Virus record (IMG/VR): IMGVR_UViG_3300015241_000091
Coordinates: 1 to 26,394 of that record
DNA length: 26,394 nucleotides
Strand: one strand, 5' to 3'
Source: a virus
Positions within the stretch are counted from its first letter, which is position 1, and every line of letters starts with the position of its first letter. The translations under genes and the position numbers were made by a program. The notes beneath the pieces were generated by a model. That model worked only from the letters and a program-made list of their open reading frames with translations. It made no database searches and was not told the origin of the DNA. Positions 1-7,272 of this stretch are shown piece after piece.

Positions 1-1995
1 ACGCAGAATCCGCCTGGTATTGATTTTGTTCCTGATAAACCGGGAAATCCGGAAGACGAGCAAAGTGCCGAGATAGCTGAGGGTTATCGCGAACTATTTG
101 ACCAGGCCAACGATCTAAAGCGCATTCAGCAGGATATGGCTCGCATGATGGAGCTATCCGGCCGTGTTGTGGCATGGACGTATACCGCAAAGGATAAGCA
201 GCGCTGGGGAGTGAATGCAGATGGTGAACCCCGCCAGATGGAGACATCGAAGATCTATGGGACACTTGAGTCTAAGGTCCCGATTGCCTGCAAAGACTTC
301 GCTAAGTGCTTATATGTCTTTCTTTACGACGATCTAGATGTATTGCTTGCAAAGGCATCGAACCCTTGGATCAAGAAGAAGATTAGTGCCGGTCAGGCTG
401 GATTGGGTGAGTCCGACTGGGAGCGTTATGCTCGTCTCGGTGTCAAACAGGCACGCAAGAGCTATTACCTGACTGGTACGGCGTTGGCGCATCTTACCTC
501 GGAGATGAACTGCTTCATCCGGCCAGCAGCCTTTCAGGATCAGTGCTGCGATGAGGCATTCGTGCAGCAAGGTGATGATGAGACTCCTGAGCTTGAGCCC
601 GATGAAGATATGGGATATGTCTCGATCCGAAGCAAGCTTGAGCAGCTCTTTCCGGATGGGATGCATGTAAAATACATCGGCGAGAACTACTCTGAGAGCT
701 GGAATGAGGCGATGGATGATGCAATCGTCATCGGATTCCCGGATCAGCGCGATGGTATGACCGGTGGAGCTCTCATGGAGCCGATGAAGGTGATTCAGGA
801 TACCTTCAATGATTATAAGAATGCGGAACGCGAGAACTACGAGAAGGGTTGGCCTGCCACTTACATCTCAGCTTCTCAGAATGATTACGATGCGATAGTC
901 GATACCAGATCAGCTCCAGGCCGCTACCATCTCATGAAGGATGCGCCGAATGGAGATGTCAAGGCTGCTATCTTCAAAGAGCCTGGATTCGAAGTACCTA
1001 ATTCATTCGTAGCTGCTCAGGATGAACTGCGAGGAACGCTCTCTCAGGACATCACAGGTGCATTGCCAGCGCTTCAGGGAGCCTCTGGGAACGACCAGAC
1101 GGCATCAGGACAGGCGATGGACCGTGCACAGGCAATGGGGATGCTAGGGCCAACCTGGGCGAATATGCAGCGTATGTTTGCGATGATGTATTACCAGGCT
1201 GCAATGCTGGCATCGAAGAACCCCGATCACGGGAAAGAGATTGCGATCGCCAAGCAAGATGGAAGCAAGGTCACTCTGCAGCTAGCGAAGATCCGAAAGG
1301 GAACCTTCAAAGCTATTGCCGATGTTGATTCCTCGTTCCCAGAGTCGACGGCTGCGAAGCGTGCGAACATGACACAGCTTCTGACGCAGATCATCCCGAC
1401 ACCTCTTGGTGCTGCATTCCTTGACTCTCCGGACAATTGGCAGCAGATCCTAGAGTTGAATGGCAATCCCGATGTTGTTCTGACACCGGCTTTGGCATTC
1501 CTCAAGCAGACACGTGAGTTTGAGATTCTTCTCGGCGAGCCACCGATGAGTAATCAAGAGGCCGTGGATGCATACAACATCCAACATGCTTCGGATACTC
1601 TACAGGCGATGAATGCTGGGTTGCCGGAACCTCCATACAATCCACCACCGCCGATGTTGCCATCGCTTATGCCTGAGATGGAGGACTATCACGATTGGGA
1701 GATCAAGAAGTGTGACGAGTATCTCTCCAGTCAGGATTGCTGGATGCGGCAGAATGTCGGTGATCCTGATTCTATCGATACGGCTAAGCAAGGTGTTCAG
1801 AATCTACGACTTCACCGCATGATGCATCTGATGATGAAGCAACAGATTGCAGGTGCGATGCCGCCGCCTTACATCCCTCCAGCGCCTGCGCCGACACCGC
1901 CTCCATCGAATGTGAATACACAGATTCCTGAGGCAAATGCAGCAGTGAACAAGAAAGCTGCCGCGCCAGGTGGCCCGACTTCACCAACTCTCTAA
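1..1995 (+). CDS. portal protein (5' partial)
   Basis: The reading frame is open from base 1, so the gene starts upstream; 664 residues are visible. An internal ATG at 136 is not the likely start, because the frame before it is also protein-like (acidic, Gln-rich helix). It probably forms the dodecameric ring at the capsid vertex through which DNA is packaged and ejected, and on which scaffold and tail adaptor assemble. Support: position just before a scaffold-like gene and the capsid gene, large size as in podovirus portals (500-700 aa), a mixed alpha/beta body, a Met/Gln-rich helical part near the middle (QAMDRAQAMGMLGPTW), and a Pro-rich disordered C-terminus (PPPYIPPAPAPTPPPS). The stop overlaps the Shine-Dalgarno AAGGAG of the next gene 12 bases before its ATG. 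No unique portal motif can be read by eye, so the name rests on context, size and composition. Confidence 0.75.
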   Translation, partial: TQNPPGIDFVPDKPGNPEDEQSAEIAEGYRELFDQANDLKRIQQDMARMMELSGRVVAWTYTAKDKQRWGVNADGEPRQMETSKIYGTLESKVPIACKDFAKCLYVFLYDDLDVLLAKASNPWIKKKISAGQAGLGESDWERYARLGVKQARKSYYLTGTALAHLTSEMNCFIRPAAFQDQCCDEAFVQQGDDETPELEPDEDMGYVSIRSKLEQLFPDGMHVKYIGENYSESWNEAMDDAIVIGFPDQRDGMTGGALMEPMKVIQDTFNDYKNAERENYEKGWPATYISASQNDYDAIVDTRSAPGRYHLMKDAPNGDVKAAIFKEPGFEVPNSFVAAQDELRGTLSQDITGALPALQGASGNDQTASGQAMDRAQAMGMLGPTWANMQRMFAMMYYQAAMLASKNPDHGKEIAIAKQDGSKVTLQLAKIRKGTFKAIADVDSSFPESTAAKRANMTQLLTQIIPTPLGAAFLDSPDNWQQILELNGNPDVVLTPALAFLKQTREFEILLGEPPMSNQEAVDAYNIQHASDTLQAMNAGLPEPPYNPPPPMLPSLMPEMEDYHDWEIKKCDEYLSSQDCWMRQNVGDPDSIDTAKQGVQNLRLHRMMHLMMKQQIAGAMPPPYIPPAPAPTPPPSNVNTQIPEANAAVNKKAAAPGGPTSPTL

Positions 1996-2007
1996 AGGAG
2001 AACCATA

Positions 2008-3318
2008 ATGCCAGAAGAAAGCTTGTTAGAATCAGCATCCGTAGACACAGCCGAAGTCGATACCACGGTTGAGGAAACTGGTGCGGATACAGGGATGTCC
2101 GATGATGTACCCACAGACGAAACTGGAGGCGAAGAATCTCTTGAAACAGATGGCGAACCGCTTTCCGCATCGAAACTATGGCGCGATCTCAAAGAACCAC
2201 TCAAAGCGGTCGATCCTAAGCTCCGTTCTGCGCTCAATAAGGCCATTCATAAGGCAGAAGCGTATGAAAAGAAGTTCCCCGAGGGACTCAGCCATGTAGA
2301 GACAGCGATGTCTGCGATTCAGCAGCTCTCGGACGATCCTGCGCTCCCAATGGAGAAGGTGATCGAGGAAGCAATTGCTAATCGTGATTATTTCCGCGAT
2401 CTGGACAGCAAGTTCACCTCTGGAAGCCCTGATTTCGTTGCAGCACTGGCCGATGCGGAGCCGAATGCTTTCCAGGCGATGATGCCGAATGCTTTAGCCA
2501 AGTTTGCCGAGGTAAACCCAGAAGGTCACTCTGCTTACATCGCAAAGGCGACGATGGGATACCTGAATGAGGCTGAAACACCGCTTCAGTTCAGTATCCT
2601 GCGTACATTCCTGCCTCAATTGCCTGCTGGACCGGTCACAGATCAGATTATTCAGGCTTGCGAGAAGATCTTCGGCACAGTCCAAGGGTTGAAGGGCTTT
2701 GCAGACAAGCCAATCACTCCGAAGTTCGATCCGAAGACACCAGAACAGCCGAATGATGGCATGGATGTTGCCGAACGCGAGACAAAACTCACTCTACGTG
2801 AGTGGAACTCAGAATTCCGTGACTCTGGTGTCAATATGGTGATGTCTGAGGCTGCAAAGGTCAACGTCGGACGCACTAAGTTGACCGAAACAGAACAGAA
2901 ACAAGTACTTGGAAAGGTAAGTGAAGAGCTGGATGCGCGTCTCGCAGTCAATAAAGACTACGGTAAGGCTATGCAGGGGTATTTGCGGGCTGGGAATAAG
3001 ACTGCATTCAATCAGCGCCTTCAGAGTGAGCGTAAAAAGCTGATTCCTGGAGCCACACGGCGTGCTGTAGACGATGTGGTTGCAGCTAGACCGAAGAATG
3101 CACCGAAACCAGCCGCAGCCGCTCCTGCGAAGCCTGGTGCTCCAGCAGGTGCAAAGCCATTACAGGGTGCGGTGCAGTATTCGCGTATCGCTGGTCATCC
3201 TTCGACGCAAGGTCTTCAGGTTGATTTGAACCGGACATCCAATTCGATGCTGGTCAAGCAACAGGCTTATATCAAGGGCCAGAATAATCCGGTTACTTGG
3301 GTTCGCGCAGCCAAATAG
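2008..3318 (+). CDS. scaffolding / capsid assembly protein
   Basis: 436 residues. Residues 1-50 are strongly acidic (Glu/Asp/Thr/Ser-rich, almost no Lys or Arg), the middle (about 60-330) is helical and charged, and a flexible Ala/Pro linker (about 355-380) leads to a basic C-terminal tail. An acidic disordered N-terminus, helical core and basic C-terminal segment is typical of phage scaffolding proteins, whose basic tail binds the inner face of the coat protein. Scaffolds organise coat subunits around the portal and leave before DNA enters. AAGGAG lies 8 bases before ATG. It lies between portal and major capsid genes, the usual place, but is separated from the capsid gene by a 1.9 kb accessory island. 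It ends at a strong terminator. The call is from context and composition; no family signature was recognised. Confidence 0.65.
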   Translation: MPEESLLESASVDTAEVDTTVEETGADTGMSDDVPTDETGGEESLETDGEPLSASKLWRDLKEPLKAVDPKLRSALNKAIHKAEAYEKKFPEGLSHVETAMSAIQQLSDDPALPMEKVIEEAIANRDYFRDLDSKFTSGSPDFVAALADAEPNAFQAMMPNALAKFAEVNPEGHSAYIAKATMGYLNEAETPLQFSILRTFLPQLPAGPVTDQIIQACEKIFGTVQGLKGFADKPITPKFDPKTPEQPNDGMDVAERETKLTLREWNSEFRDSGVNMVMSEAAKVNVGRTKLTETEQKQVLGKVSEELDARLAVNKDYGKAMQGYLRAGNKTAFNQRLQSERKKLIPGATRRAVDDVVAARPKNAPKPAAAAPAKPGAPAGAKPLQGAVQYSRIAGHPSTQGLQVDLNRTSNSMLVKQQAYIKGQNNPVTWVRAAK

Positions 3319-3336
3319 ACTTTCCTCCTCGGTTTG

Positions 3337-3365
3337 GGTCAGCCTTCGGGCTGACCTTATTTTTT
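3337..3365 (+). terminator. rho-independent terminator after scaffold gene
   Basis: Perfect 8-bp stem GGTCAGCC / GGCTGACC closed by a TTCG tetraloop, followed directly by TTATTTTTT. Textbook intrinsic terminator on the + strand, 18 bases after the scaffold stop. Read on the minus strand the same hairpin is followed by CAAACC, so it is not a full terminator for the converging genes. Confidence 0.93.
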
Positions 3366-3750
3366 AGAGTGAAGATACTATTTCCCAATATCGAGCAATA
3401 GCTTCTTCGTCATGATCATCTAGGAAATGGAAGTAATGCTTCTCTGAGGTCTTCTTTTCCTTTGATTTCAATGCTTCTAAAGAAGTTTCCTCAGGCTCAA
3501 ATTGATCTTCCAGTCCATAACAAGAACAGTGACAACCGTGGCATTCATATAGTTTCCCATCTCGCTTCCAAAGCATGAATGCATCGCCTTCATATGATCT
3601 ACCGCCATATGAGGCAAACAGAAGCTCTTCTTCTTTCGGGAAATCATTGGGAGTTGGTTTATAGGTTTTCACTCCGTCTATATAATTCCAATCAAACCAA
3701 TCCTTGCTTATATCTTCATAAGCCGACCATGAACCAAATATATTCTGCAT
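3364..3750 (-). CDS. hypothetical Cys-cluster protein
   Basis: 128 residues, reading towards the scaffold gene. A strong Shine-Dalgarno (GAGGAGG) lies before the ATG. The N-terminal half is aromatic-rich (many Trp, Tyr, Phe, Asp). At residues 70-77 there is a dense cysteine/histidine cluster, C-H-G-C-H-C-S-C, followed by YGLEDQFEPEE and a Lys/Glu-rich stretch. The C-H-x-C-x-C-Y-G...EDQ(F/W)EPE pattern recurs in small phage proteins of unknown role that I have seen near replication or early genes; metal binding is plausible but unproven. It is the second gene of a reverse-strand pair with the secreted protein at 3773-4270 (22 bases between them). It interrupts the conserved scaffold-capsid order, so it looks like an inserted accessory gene. 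Function unknown. Confidence 0.8.
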   Translation of the reverse strand: MQNIFGSWSAYEDISKDWFDWNYIDGVKTYKPTPNDFPKEEELLFASYGGRSYEGDAFMLWKRDGKLYECHGCHCSCYGLEDQFEPEETSLEALKSKEKKTSEKHYFHFLDDHDEEAIARYWEIVSSL

Positions 3751-3772
3751 AGCATCCTCCTCAGGATTAGCT

Positions 3773-4270
3773 CTATTTTATATGCTGAATTGGTGTCCCA
3801 ACCGGAGCAATATTCCGCGTCCGGGTGAAGTTCCGTCCCACAGCATAGCTCTCTGATGCCACATCCAGCATGAGAAGCGTTCTCGCCATCTTATGATGTC
3901 CATGCCTATTCAGAAGCCATGCTCCACCATAAACAGCCGCCAATGCTCCAGCCTGAAATGCAGCTTCGGAAGCGATCGATCCACCTTTGGGTGCAATTGG
4001 GTCCGACTCATGAAAGCACCGGCATGGATCGTTGAGAAGCTTGATTGTCGAATAGCCATCAAGTGCGCGAACGGTAGCATCTGCCGAGAACAGCGCGATG
4101 ACGAACTTGGTGTTAAATGTCTCTGGCTTTGGGGCCGGAACTGTCTTTGCGCTGGCAATCCAGGTATCGAGATAGTCTGGCTTGACGCTGGATGAGATTT
4201 GGGCTTGGCCGATGATTGCTCCGAGTAGAAAGAAAGATGCGATAACTGCGGTCTTGATTAGATTTTTCAT
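3773..4270 (-). CDS. secreted/periplasmic hypothetical protein
   Basis: 165 residues from the ATG at 4270, chosen over the ATG at 4309 because it has GAGGGA 9 bases upstream and begins directly with a signal peptide. Residues 1-23 are a Sec-type signal: Lys at 2 and 6, hydrophobic core AVIASFFLLGAIIG, predicted cut G-Q-A|Q. The mature part is about 142 residues with a Cys at the P-C-R-C-F-H pair, and a C-terminal helical part containing a hydrophobic stretch (AGALAAVYGGAWLL) and RHGHHKMARTLLML. That stretch could be a membrane helix. No family recognised by function. A phage-encoded exported protein placed as a reverse-strand cargo gene would suit envelope modification or superinfection exclusion, but nothing in the sequence proves that. 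Confidence 0.78.
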   Translation of the reverse strand: MKNLIKTAVIASFFLLGAIIGQAQISSSVKPDYLDTWIASAKTVPAPKPETFNTKFVIALFSADATVRALDGYSTIKLLNDPCRCFHESDPIAPKGGSIASEAAFQAGALAAVYGGAWLLNRHGHHKMARTLLMLDVASESYAVGRNFTRTRNIAPVGTPIQHIK

Positions 4271-4327
4271 GTTTGTAAGTCCCTCGAGAACAACCTTCGC
4301 ATGATCCAACCCAGATAAAACACAATT

Positions 4328-4357
4328 ATTTTATCCACATAGTACCTAAGTACCCAA
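4328..4357 (-). promoter_or_regulatory. candidate promoter for the 4270-3364 reverse pair
   Basis: On the minus strand TTGGGT (4357-4352), an 18-base spacer and TAAAAT (4333-4328) form a moderate sigma70-type promoter. Transcription would start near 4322, giving a leader of about 50 bases before the ATG at 4270. Match to consensus is fair only at -10. Confidence 0.35.
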
Positions 4358-4362
4358 AGAGT

Positions 4363-4388
4363 AAGGGCCGACAGTTATGTCAGCCCTT
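4363..4388. other. imperfect hairpin with adjacent TTGCGGAGG repeat
   Basis: AAGGGCCGACA (4363-4373), GTTA loop, TGTCAGCCCTT (4378-4388): 10 pairs with one C-A mismatch. No T-tract follows on the + strand. TTGCGGAGG is then repeated with a 12-base period (4387-4395 and 4399-4407), and GTCGGC at 4407-4412 can alternatively pair with GCCGAC at 4367-4372. It sits between the two divergent transcription units, so a regulatory or barrier role is possible. Confidence 0.4.
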
Positions 4389-4460
4389 GCGGAGGATGTT
4401 GCGGAGGTCGGCGGACAGTCTGAGGGACTTATCTGGAACCGACTGACTCACAATATAGCA

Positions 4461-4466
4461 TATAAT
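4461..4466 (+). promoter_or_regulatory. perfect -10 box before the nuclease gene
   Basis: TATAAT, matching the sigma70 -10 consensus exactly, in an A/T-rich tract (CAATATAGCATATAATGGGG). No good -35 hexamer lies 16-18 bases upstream (ACCGAC region). The start point would be near 4471-4474, inside the 5' arm of the outer stem of the leader structure at 4468-4530. Confidence 0.45.
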
Positions 4467-4467
4467 G

Positions 4468-4530
4468 GGGATGTCGGTGTTTGAGCACCGGCTAACGCCA
4501 ATCTCGCTGTAAGGAGCGAAATGACATCCC
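4468..4530 (+). promoter_or_regulatory. structured mRNA leader enclosing RBS and start codon
   Basis: An 8-bp perfect outer stem, GGGATGTC (4468-4475) with GACATCCC (4523-4530, codons 1-4), encloses three short hairpins in a row: GGTG-TTTGAG-CACC (4476-4489), GGC-TAAC-GCC (4490-4499) and TCGCT-GTAAGG-AGCGA (4504-4519). The Shine-Dalgarno AAGGAG (4511-4516) is in the loop and 3' arm of the last hairpin, and the ATG at 4521 sits at the junction beside the outer stem. All pairs were read directly from the sequence; the multi-branch fold and translational control are inferred. It matches no riboswitch or ribozyme family I recognise. Confidence 0.55.
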
Positions 4531-5111
4531 AAGGATCATCATATACTGGATACGTCTATCTTATTGGAGCTGCCAAATTCGGTTGGTACAAAATAGGTAT
4601 GGCCAAAACTCCCGAAGTAAGAATTGGAAATCTTGGCATATTACTCCCATTTAAGGTGCAGATTATAGCTATTTGGAAAACGACCAATAAAGCCCTTTTA
4701 GAATCAGAAATGCATAAGAAATATGGGAAACGGCTAATCAATGGCGAATGGTTTCTATTCACAGCTCTCCAAGTAAAGGAAATTGTTGATAGCGAACAAC
4801 CCTATGACGCTCTTCGTATATATTCTGCCTTCTCTGATCAGACTCCCAAATTCTGCTTCTCTAATGTGACAAGCAATAGAGTTATTTATGGTTCAGCATC
4901 TTCGATTCGAGGATGCTGGATAACAGAAGTTGCACAGAAGTATCTAAAAGATAATGAGTTGGAGAGCAATACCGCAAACAATAAAGCCGCTTGGGAATAT
5001 GCCGAGTCATGCAAGGACAAACGTAATCCGTTGATTGCACTTGACATTGCTTCTAAATGCTCAGATACTCAGGTCATAATCTGTCGTACGGCAGGGAGCG
5101 GAAACCCATAA
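4521..5111 (+). CDS. GIY-YIG / T5orf172-family nuclease-like protein
   Basis: 196 residues. The N-terminal 85 residues carry the GIY-YIG superfamily pattern in the T5orf172/MUG113 form: Y11-V-Y13 (GIY strand), Y23-K-I-G26 (YIG strand), R34 on the following helix, E61-x-E63-x-H65 and the terminal G75-E-W-F78. Members are DNA-binding or endonuclease-like proteins, often free-standing selfish genes or parts of mobile elements in phages. The C-terminal about 110 residues have no recognised domain and may give DNA specificity; they contain scattered Cys and a Lys/Asn-rich helical region. AAGGAG lies 5 bases before ATG inside a foldable leader. The gene sits alone on the + strand between a reverse-strand pair and the major capsid gene, as expected of a homing-type insertion next to a conserved target. 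Codon use is A/T-richer than in the neighbouring structural genes, which suggests separate acquisition. Activity is not proven. Confidence 0.8.
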   Translation: MTSQGSSYTGYVYLIGAAKFGWYKIGMAKTPEVRIGNLGILLPFKVQIIAIWKTTNKALLESEMHKKYGKRLINGEWFLFTALQVKEIVDSEQPYDALRIYSAFSDQTPKFCFSNVTSNRVIYGSASSIRGCWITEVAQKYLKDNELESNTANNKAAWEYAESCKDKRNPLIALDIASKCSDTQVIICRTAGSGNP

Positions 5112-5185
5112 ACCGATAGCCCTCGACTGGATTGAATATAGTGAAACGCATCGACTGGGCACCCGCCACCTAATAGGGTATGCGA

Positions 5186-5200
5186 TATAGCTAAGCTATA
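5186..5200. repeat. palindrome in the capsid gene leader
   Basis: TATAGC-TAA-GCTATA, a perfect 6-bp inverted repeat with a 3-base loop, 26 bases before the GTG start of the capsid gene. Upstream, TCGACTGG occurs twice (5123-5130 and 5151-5158), and GCAT/ATGC with ACCC/GGGT can pair around 5149-5183. It may be an operator, a transcript-stabilising 5' hairpin or the edge of the accessory insertion. Confidence 0.4.
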
Positions 5201-5225
5201 CATTCTATTCAGTAGAGGTAATAAC

Positions 5226-6491
5226 GTGAGTATTGCAAATGCAGCACAGGCGTTGGCTCAAGAACAGGAGTACGTACGCCCAGAGCTAGAGTATCTTTGC
5301 CTTTCAGCATCAGTATTCTGGAAGCGCGTGCAGAAGAACACCTCTGTGAAGCCGGTCTCAGACCGCCCAACCCGTGTACCGACTGTTCCTTCCGGTGGTG
5401 GTAAGCCAGCACAGGCTAACTTGAATGGTGGCGATCTCGGCCTCGGTTCCGGCCCGACTGGTGTTCCCGGTCAGTTGACCACAACCGCATTCTCCCACGC
5501 ATTCAGCTATACCGCTCAGGCAGAGTATGCGACTGATTCGGATGAGAAGGCAATCGAGAACTTTGCTACATGGACTCGTGCTTTCGCTCCTAAACAGTTT
5601 GCAAACTTCCTTGATGTTATGGCGCAGGGTAACGGTTCCGGCCAGATCGATACGATTCTCTCGACTGTTCTGTCGGGTGGATTGGTTGTCGGTATCGTCG
5701 TAACCAATGCAAACTTCTTCCTCGATGACCAGGACATTGATGTCTGGACGGGTGTTGGTGGTACGTTCATCACTTCCGTTACGGTTCAATCTTCGGATAT
5801 CCTTGGCAATACTCTCTGGCTGCAGACACCGGCTCCTGCAACGGTTGTTGCTGGACAGGGACTGTTTGTCAGCAAATCATCTGCTCAGGCTAATTCCAGC
5901 CTTATGGGTATCCGCGCTTATCAGGTTGGCACGAACACTGGCAACTGGATGGGCGTACAGCGCTCCGCATGGCCCGGAAAGTACAACACGCCCAATGTTC
6001 CGGTAAACGGCGCCCTGACACCCCAAAGCGTCCGTGCATTGCAGTCCTTGGTTGAGCTTTCCAAGGGTGAAGATGCAGATGACGGTATGGTCGCTCATTG
6101 CAATGTGGATGCACGCGATGCATGGGAGCAGAATGCACTCCTCGTACAGCACATCGATATGGCACAGCTCAAGGGCGATACCAGCGTCGATATGCTCAAG
6201 CGAAATGCACCGACCCAGATTGGTGGACGTGAGATGATCGTCAATCCTCGCGCTCTCCCAGGCTATATCGATTTCCTGAAGTTCAAGAACATCTTCAGCA
6301 TCGAAACGGCTCCGGTAGACTTCTATAGCGTCGCAGGCCAGACACTCTTTCCGCTGTATGGAGCGAGTGGCGGCATCATGACGGCTATGGTTTTCTACAT
6401 GATTTACGAAGGTCAGCTCGGCTTTGTTCAGACTCGTGAGAATGCCTTCATGAGTGGCATAACCATTCCGAAGTACATCTTGGGGCATTGA
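5226..6491 (+). CDS. major capsid protein
   Basis: 421 residues, starting with GTG preceded by AGAGGT at a good distance. It is expected to be the HK97-fold coat protein building the icosahedral shell. Support: place after portal and scaffold, typical length for coat proteins with a scaffold supplied separately, no Cys-rich or catalytic motif, a Gly/Pro-rich N-arm (residues 50-90), a helix-rich stretch around 100-130 (SDEKAIENFATWTRAFAPKQ) as in the spine helix region, beta-rich middle part (about 150-220), and a C-terminal half ending in hydrophobic and aromatic strands. Leading and trailing non-coding stretches each contain hairpins, which would fit a separately expressed, abundant transcript. 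No coat-family signature can be confirmed by eye; alternatives such as a second capsid protein are less likely because no other candidate exists nearby. Confidence 0.78.
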   Translation: MSIANAAQALAQEQEYVRPELEYLCLSASVFWKRVQKNTSVKPVSDRPTRVPTVPSGGGKPAQANLNGGDLGLGSGPTGVPGQLTTTAFSHAFSYTAQAEYATDSDEKAIENFATWTRAFAPKQFANFLDVMAQGNGSGQIDTILSTVLSGGLVVGIVVTNANFFLDDQDIDVWTGVGGTFITSVTVQSSDILGNTLWLQTPAPATVVAGQGLFVSKSSAQANSSLMGIRAYQVGTNTGNWMGVQRSAWPGKYNTPNVPVNGALTPQSVRALQSLVELSKGEDADDGMVAHCNVDARDAWEQNALLVQHIDMAQLKGDTSVDMLKRNAPTQIGGREMIVNPRALPGYIDFLKFKNIFSIETAPVDFYSVAGQTLFPLYGASGGIMTAMVFYMIYEGQLGFVQTRENAFMSGITIPKYILGH

Positions 6492-6521
6492 GAATCAAGT
6501 ACTTAGGAATAATGATTGAAA

Positions 6522-6560
6522 TAGCCCTCCTATTATCGAATCTGACTAATAGGGGGGCTA
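6522..6560 (+). terminator. long hairpin after the capsid gene
   Basis: TAGCCCTCCTATTA (6522-6535) pairs with TAATAGGGGGGCTA (6547-6560) over 14 bp with one T-G wobble and an 11-base loop, 30 bases after the capsid stop. It is followed by AATTACATTT rather than a clean T-run, so it is either a leaky terminator or an mRNA 3'-stabilising hairpin. Either would raise capsid output above the downstream genes. A second smaller stem (ACGTGA/TCACG near 6574-6591) follows. Confidence 0.6.
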
Positions 6561-6618
6561 AATTACATTTACTACGTGATTTGTGATTCACGGTTTAGAA
6601 TATGTCAAGAGGGATTGA

Positions 6619-7272
6619 ATGAGCACGATACTCATCGGCAATGACGCAGCAATTCCGAACCCAACGCACTATCCGATGCCAATGTCTCGTTTCGGCACAA
6701 ATACTTACGGTGATCCGCTCTTTCGGATCGTCTATGCTCCCTCGGTCAAGATGGTTGTCGGCGGCGAGTTCTCGGATGGCTTTATTGGATACCGCGTACG
6801 GCCTGCTTACCGCCATATCGGTCAAGAGTGGATAATCGAGAAATGGATTTCAGCTCAGGAAGCAACTGGCCTAACTGAATCTGAATACAATCTCTCGTTC
6901 AAAGACCCATTTACCGGTCTGATTAGTACCGGCCCGTATCCGTCACGGGGCCAATATCACTTCTGCGAGACTTTATCTAAGAACCCAGGCGACATCAATG
7001 CCGAAGTCCTGACACAGCTTATCCTGAAGGCAAAGGATAACGATCCTGCGGCGAATCATCGTGCAATGATGGCTACAATGGAGGCAGAAGAGAAGGCGCA
7101 GGATAATGAACGGTTTGATCGCTGCAAAGAGCTTCTCCCGGCATTCGGTGTGCGTGCCGCCAACCTCGGAGGCCATGTGAAGGCAACGAAGTCAGCGCCG
7201 ATCATGAAATCCGCGAACGAACTTGGGATGCATACTAATGGTGCAGTCCAAGTAAACAAAGGAGTTTCCTAA
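6619..7272 (+). CDS. hypothetical protein in head-gene operon
   Basis: 217 residues; start supported by AGAGGGA before ATG. The N-terminal half is beta-like with many Pro, Tyr and Gly, including VGGEFSDGFIGYRVRPAY followed by a helix around residues 70-90. The C-terminal half is helical and Lys/Asp/Glu/Ala-rich (AKDNDPAANHRAMMATMEAE), ending in a Lys-rich flexible tail. No known family recognised. The stop overlaps the start of the next gene (TAATG), so the two products are probably made in matched amounts. Its place between capsid and head-tail adaptor genes suggests a head completion, decoration or packaging-related role, but that is only positional. Confidence 0.82.
   Translation: MSTILIGNDAAIPNPTHYPMPMSRFGTNTYGDPLFRIVYAPSVKMVVGGEFSDGFIGYRVRPAYRHIGQEWIIEKWISAQEATGLTESEYNLSFKDPFTGLISTGPYPSRGQYHFCETLSKNPGDINAEVLTQLILKAKDNDPAANHRAMMATMEAEEKAQDNERFDRCKELLPAFGVRAANLGGHVKATKSAPIMKSANELGMHTNGAVQVNKGVS

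Noticed and set aside
4271-4309. N-terminal extension of the exported protein to the ATG at 4309
   Set aside because: It would place 13 residues before the signal peptide, and the ribosome site GAGGGA fits the ATG at 4270.
4461-5225. Group I or group II intron carrying the GIY-YIG gene
   Set aside because: The gene lies between complete genes, not inside an interrupted one, and I could not find group I P3/P7 core pairs or a group II domain V hairpin in the flanks.
6498-6508. GTACTTAGG shared with the minus strand at 4345-4353 as a dispersed regulatory repeat
   Set aside because: A nine-base match in a 26 kb window is close to what chance allows and the contexts differ.
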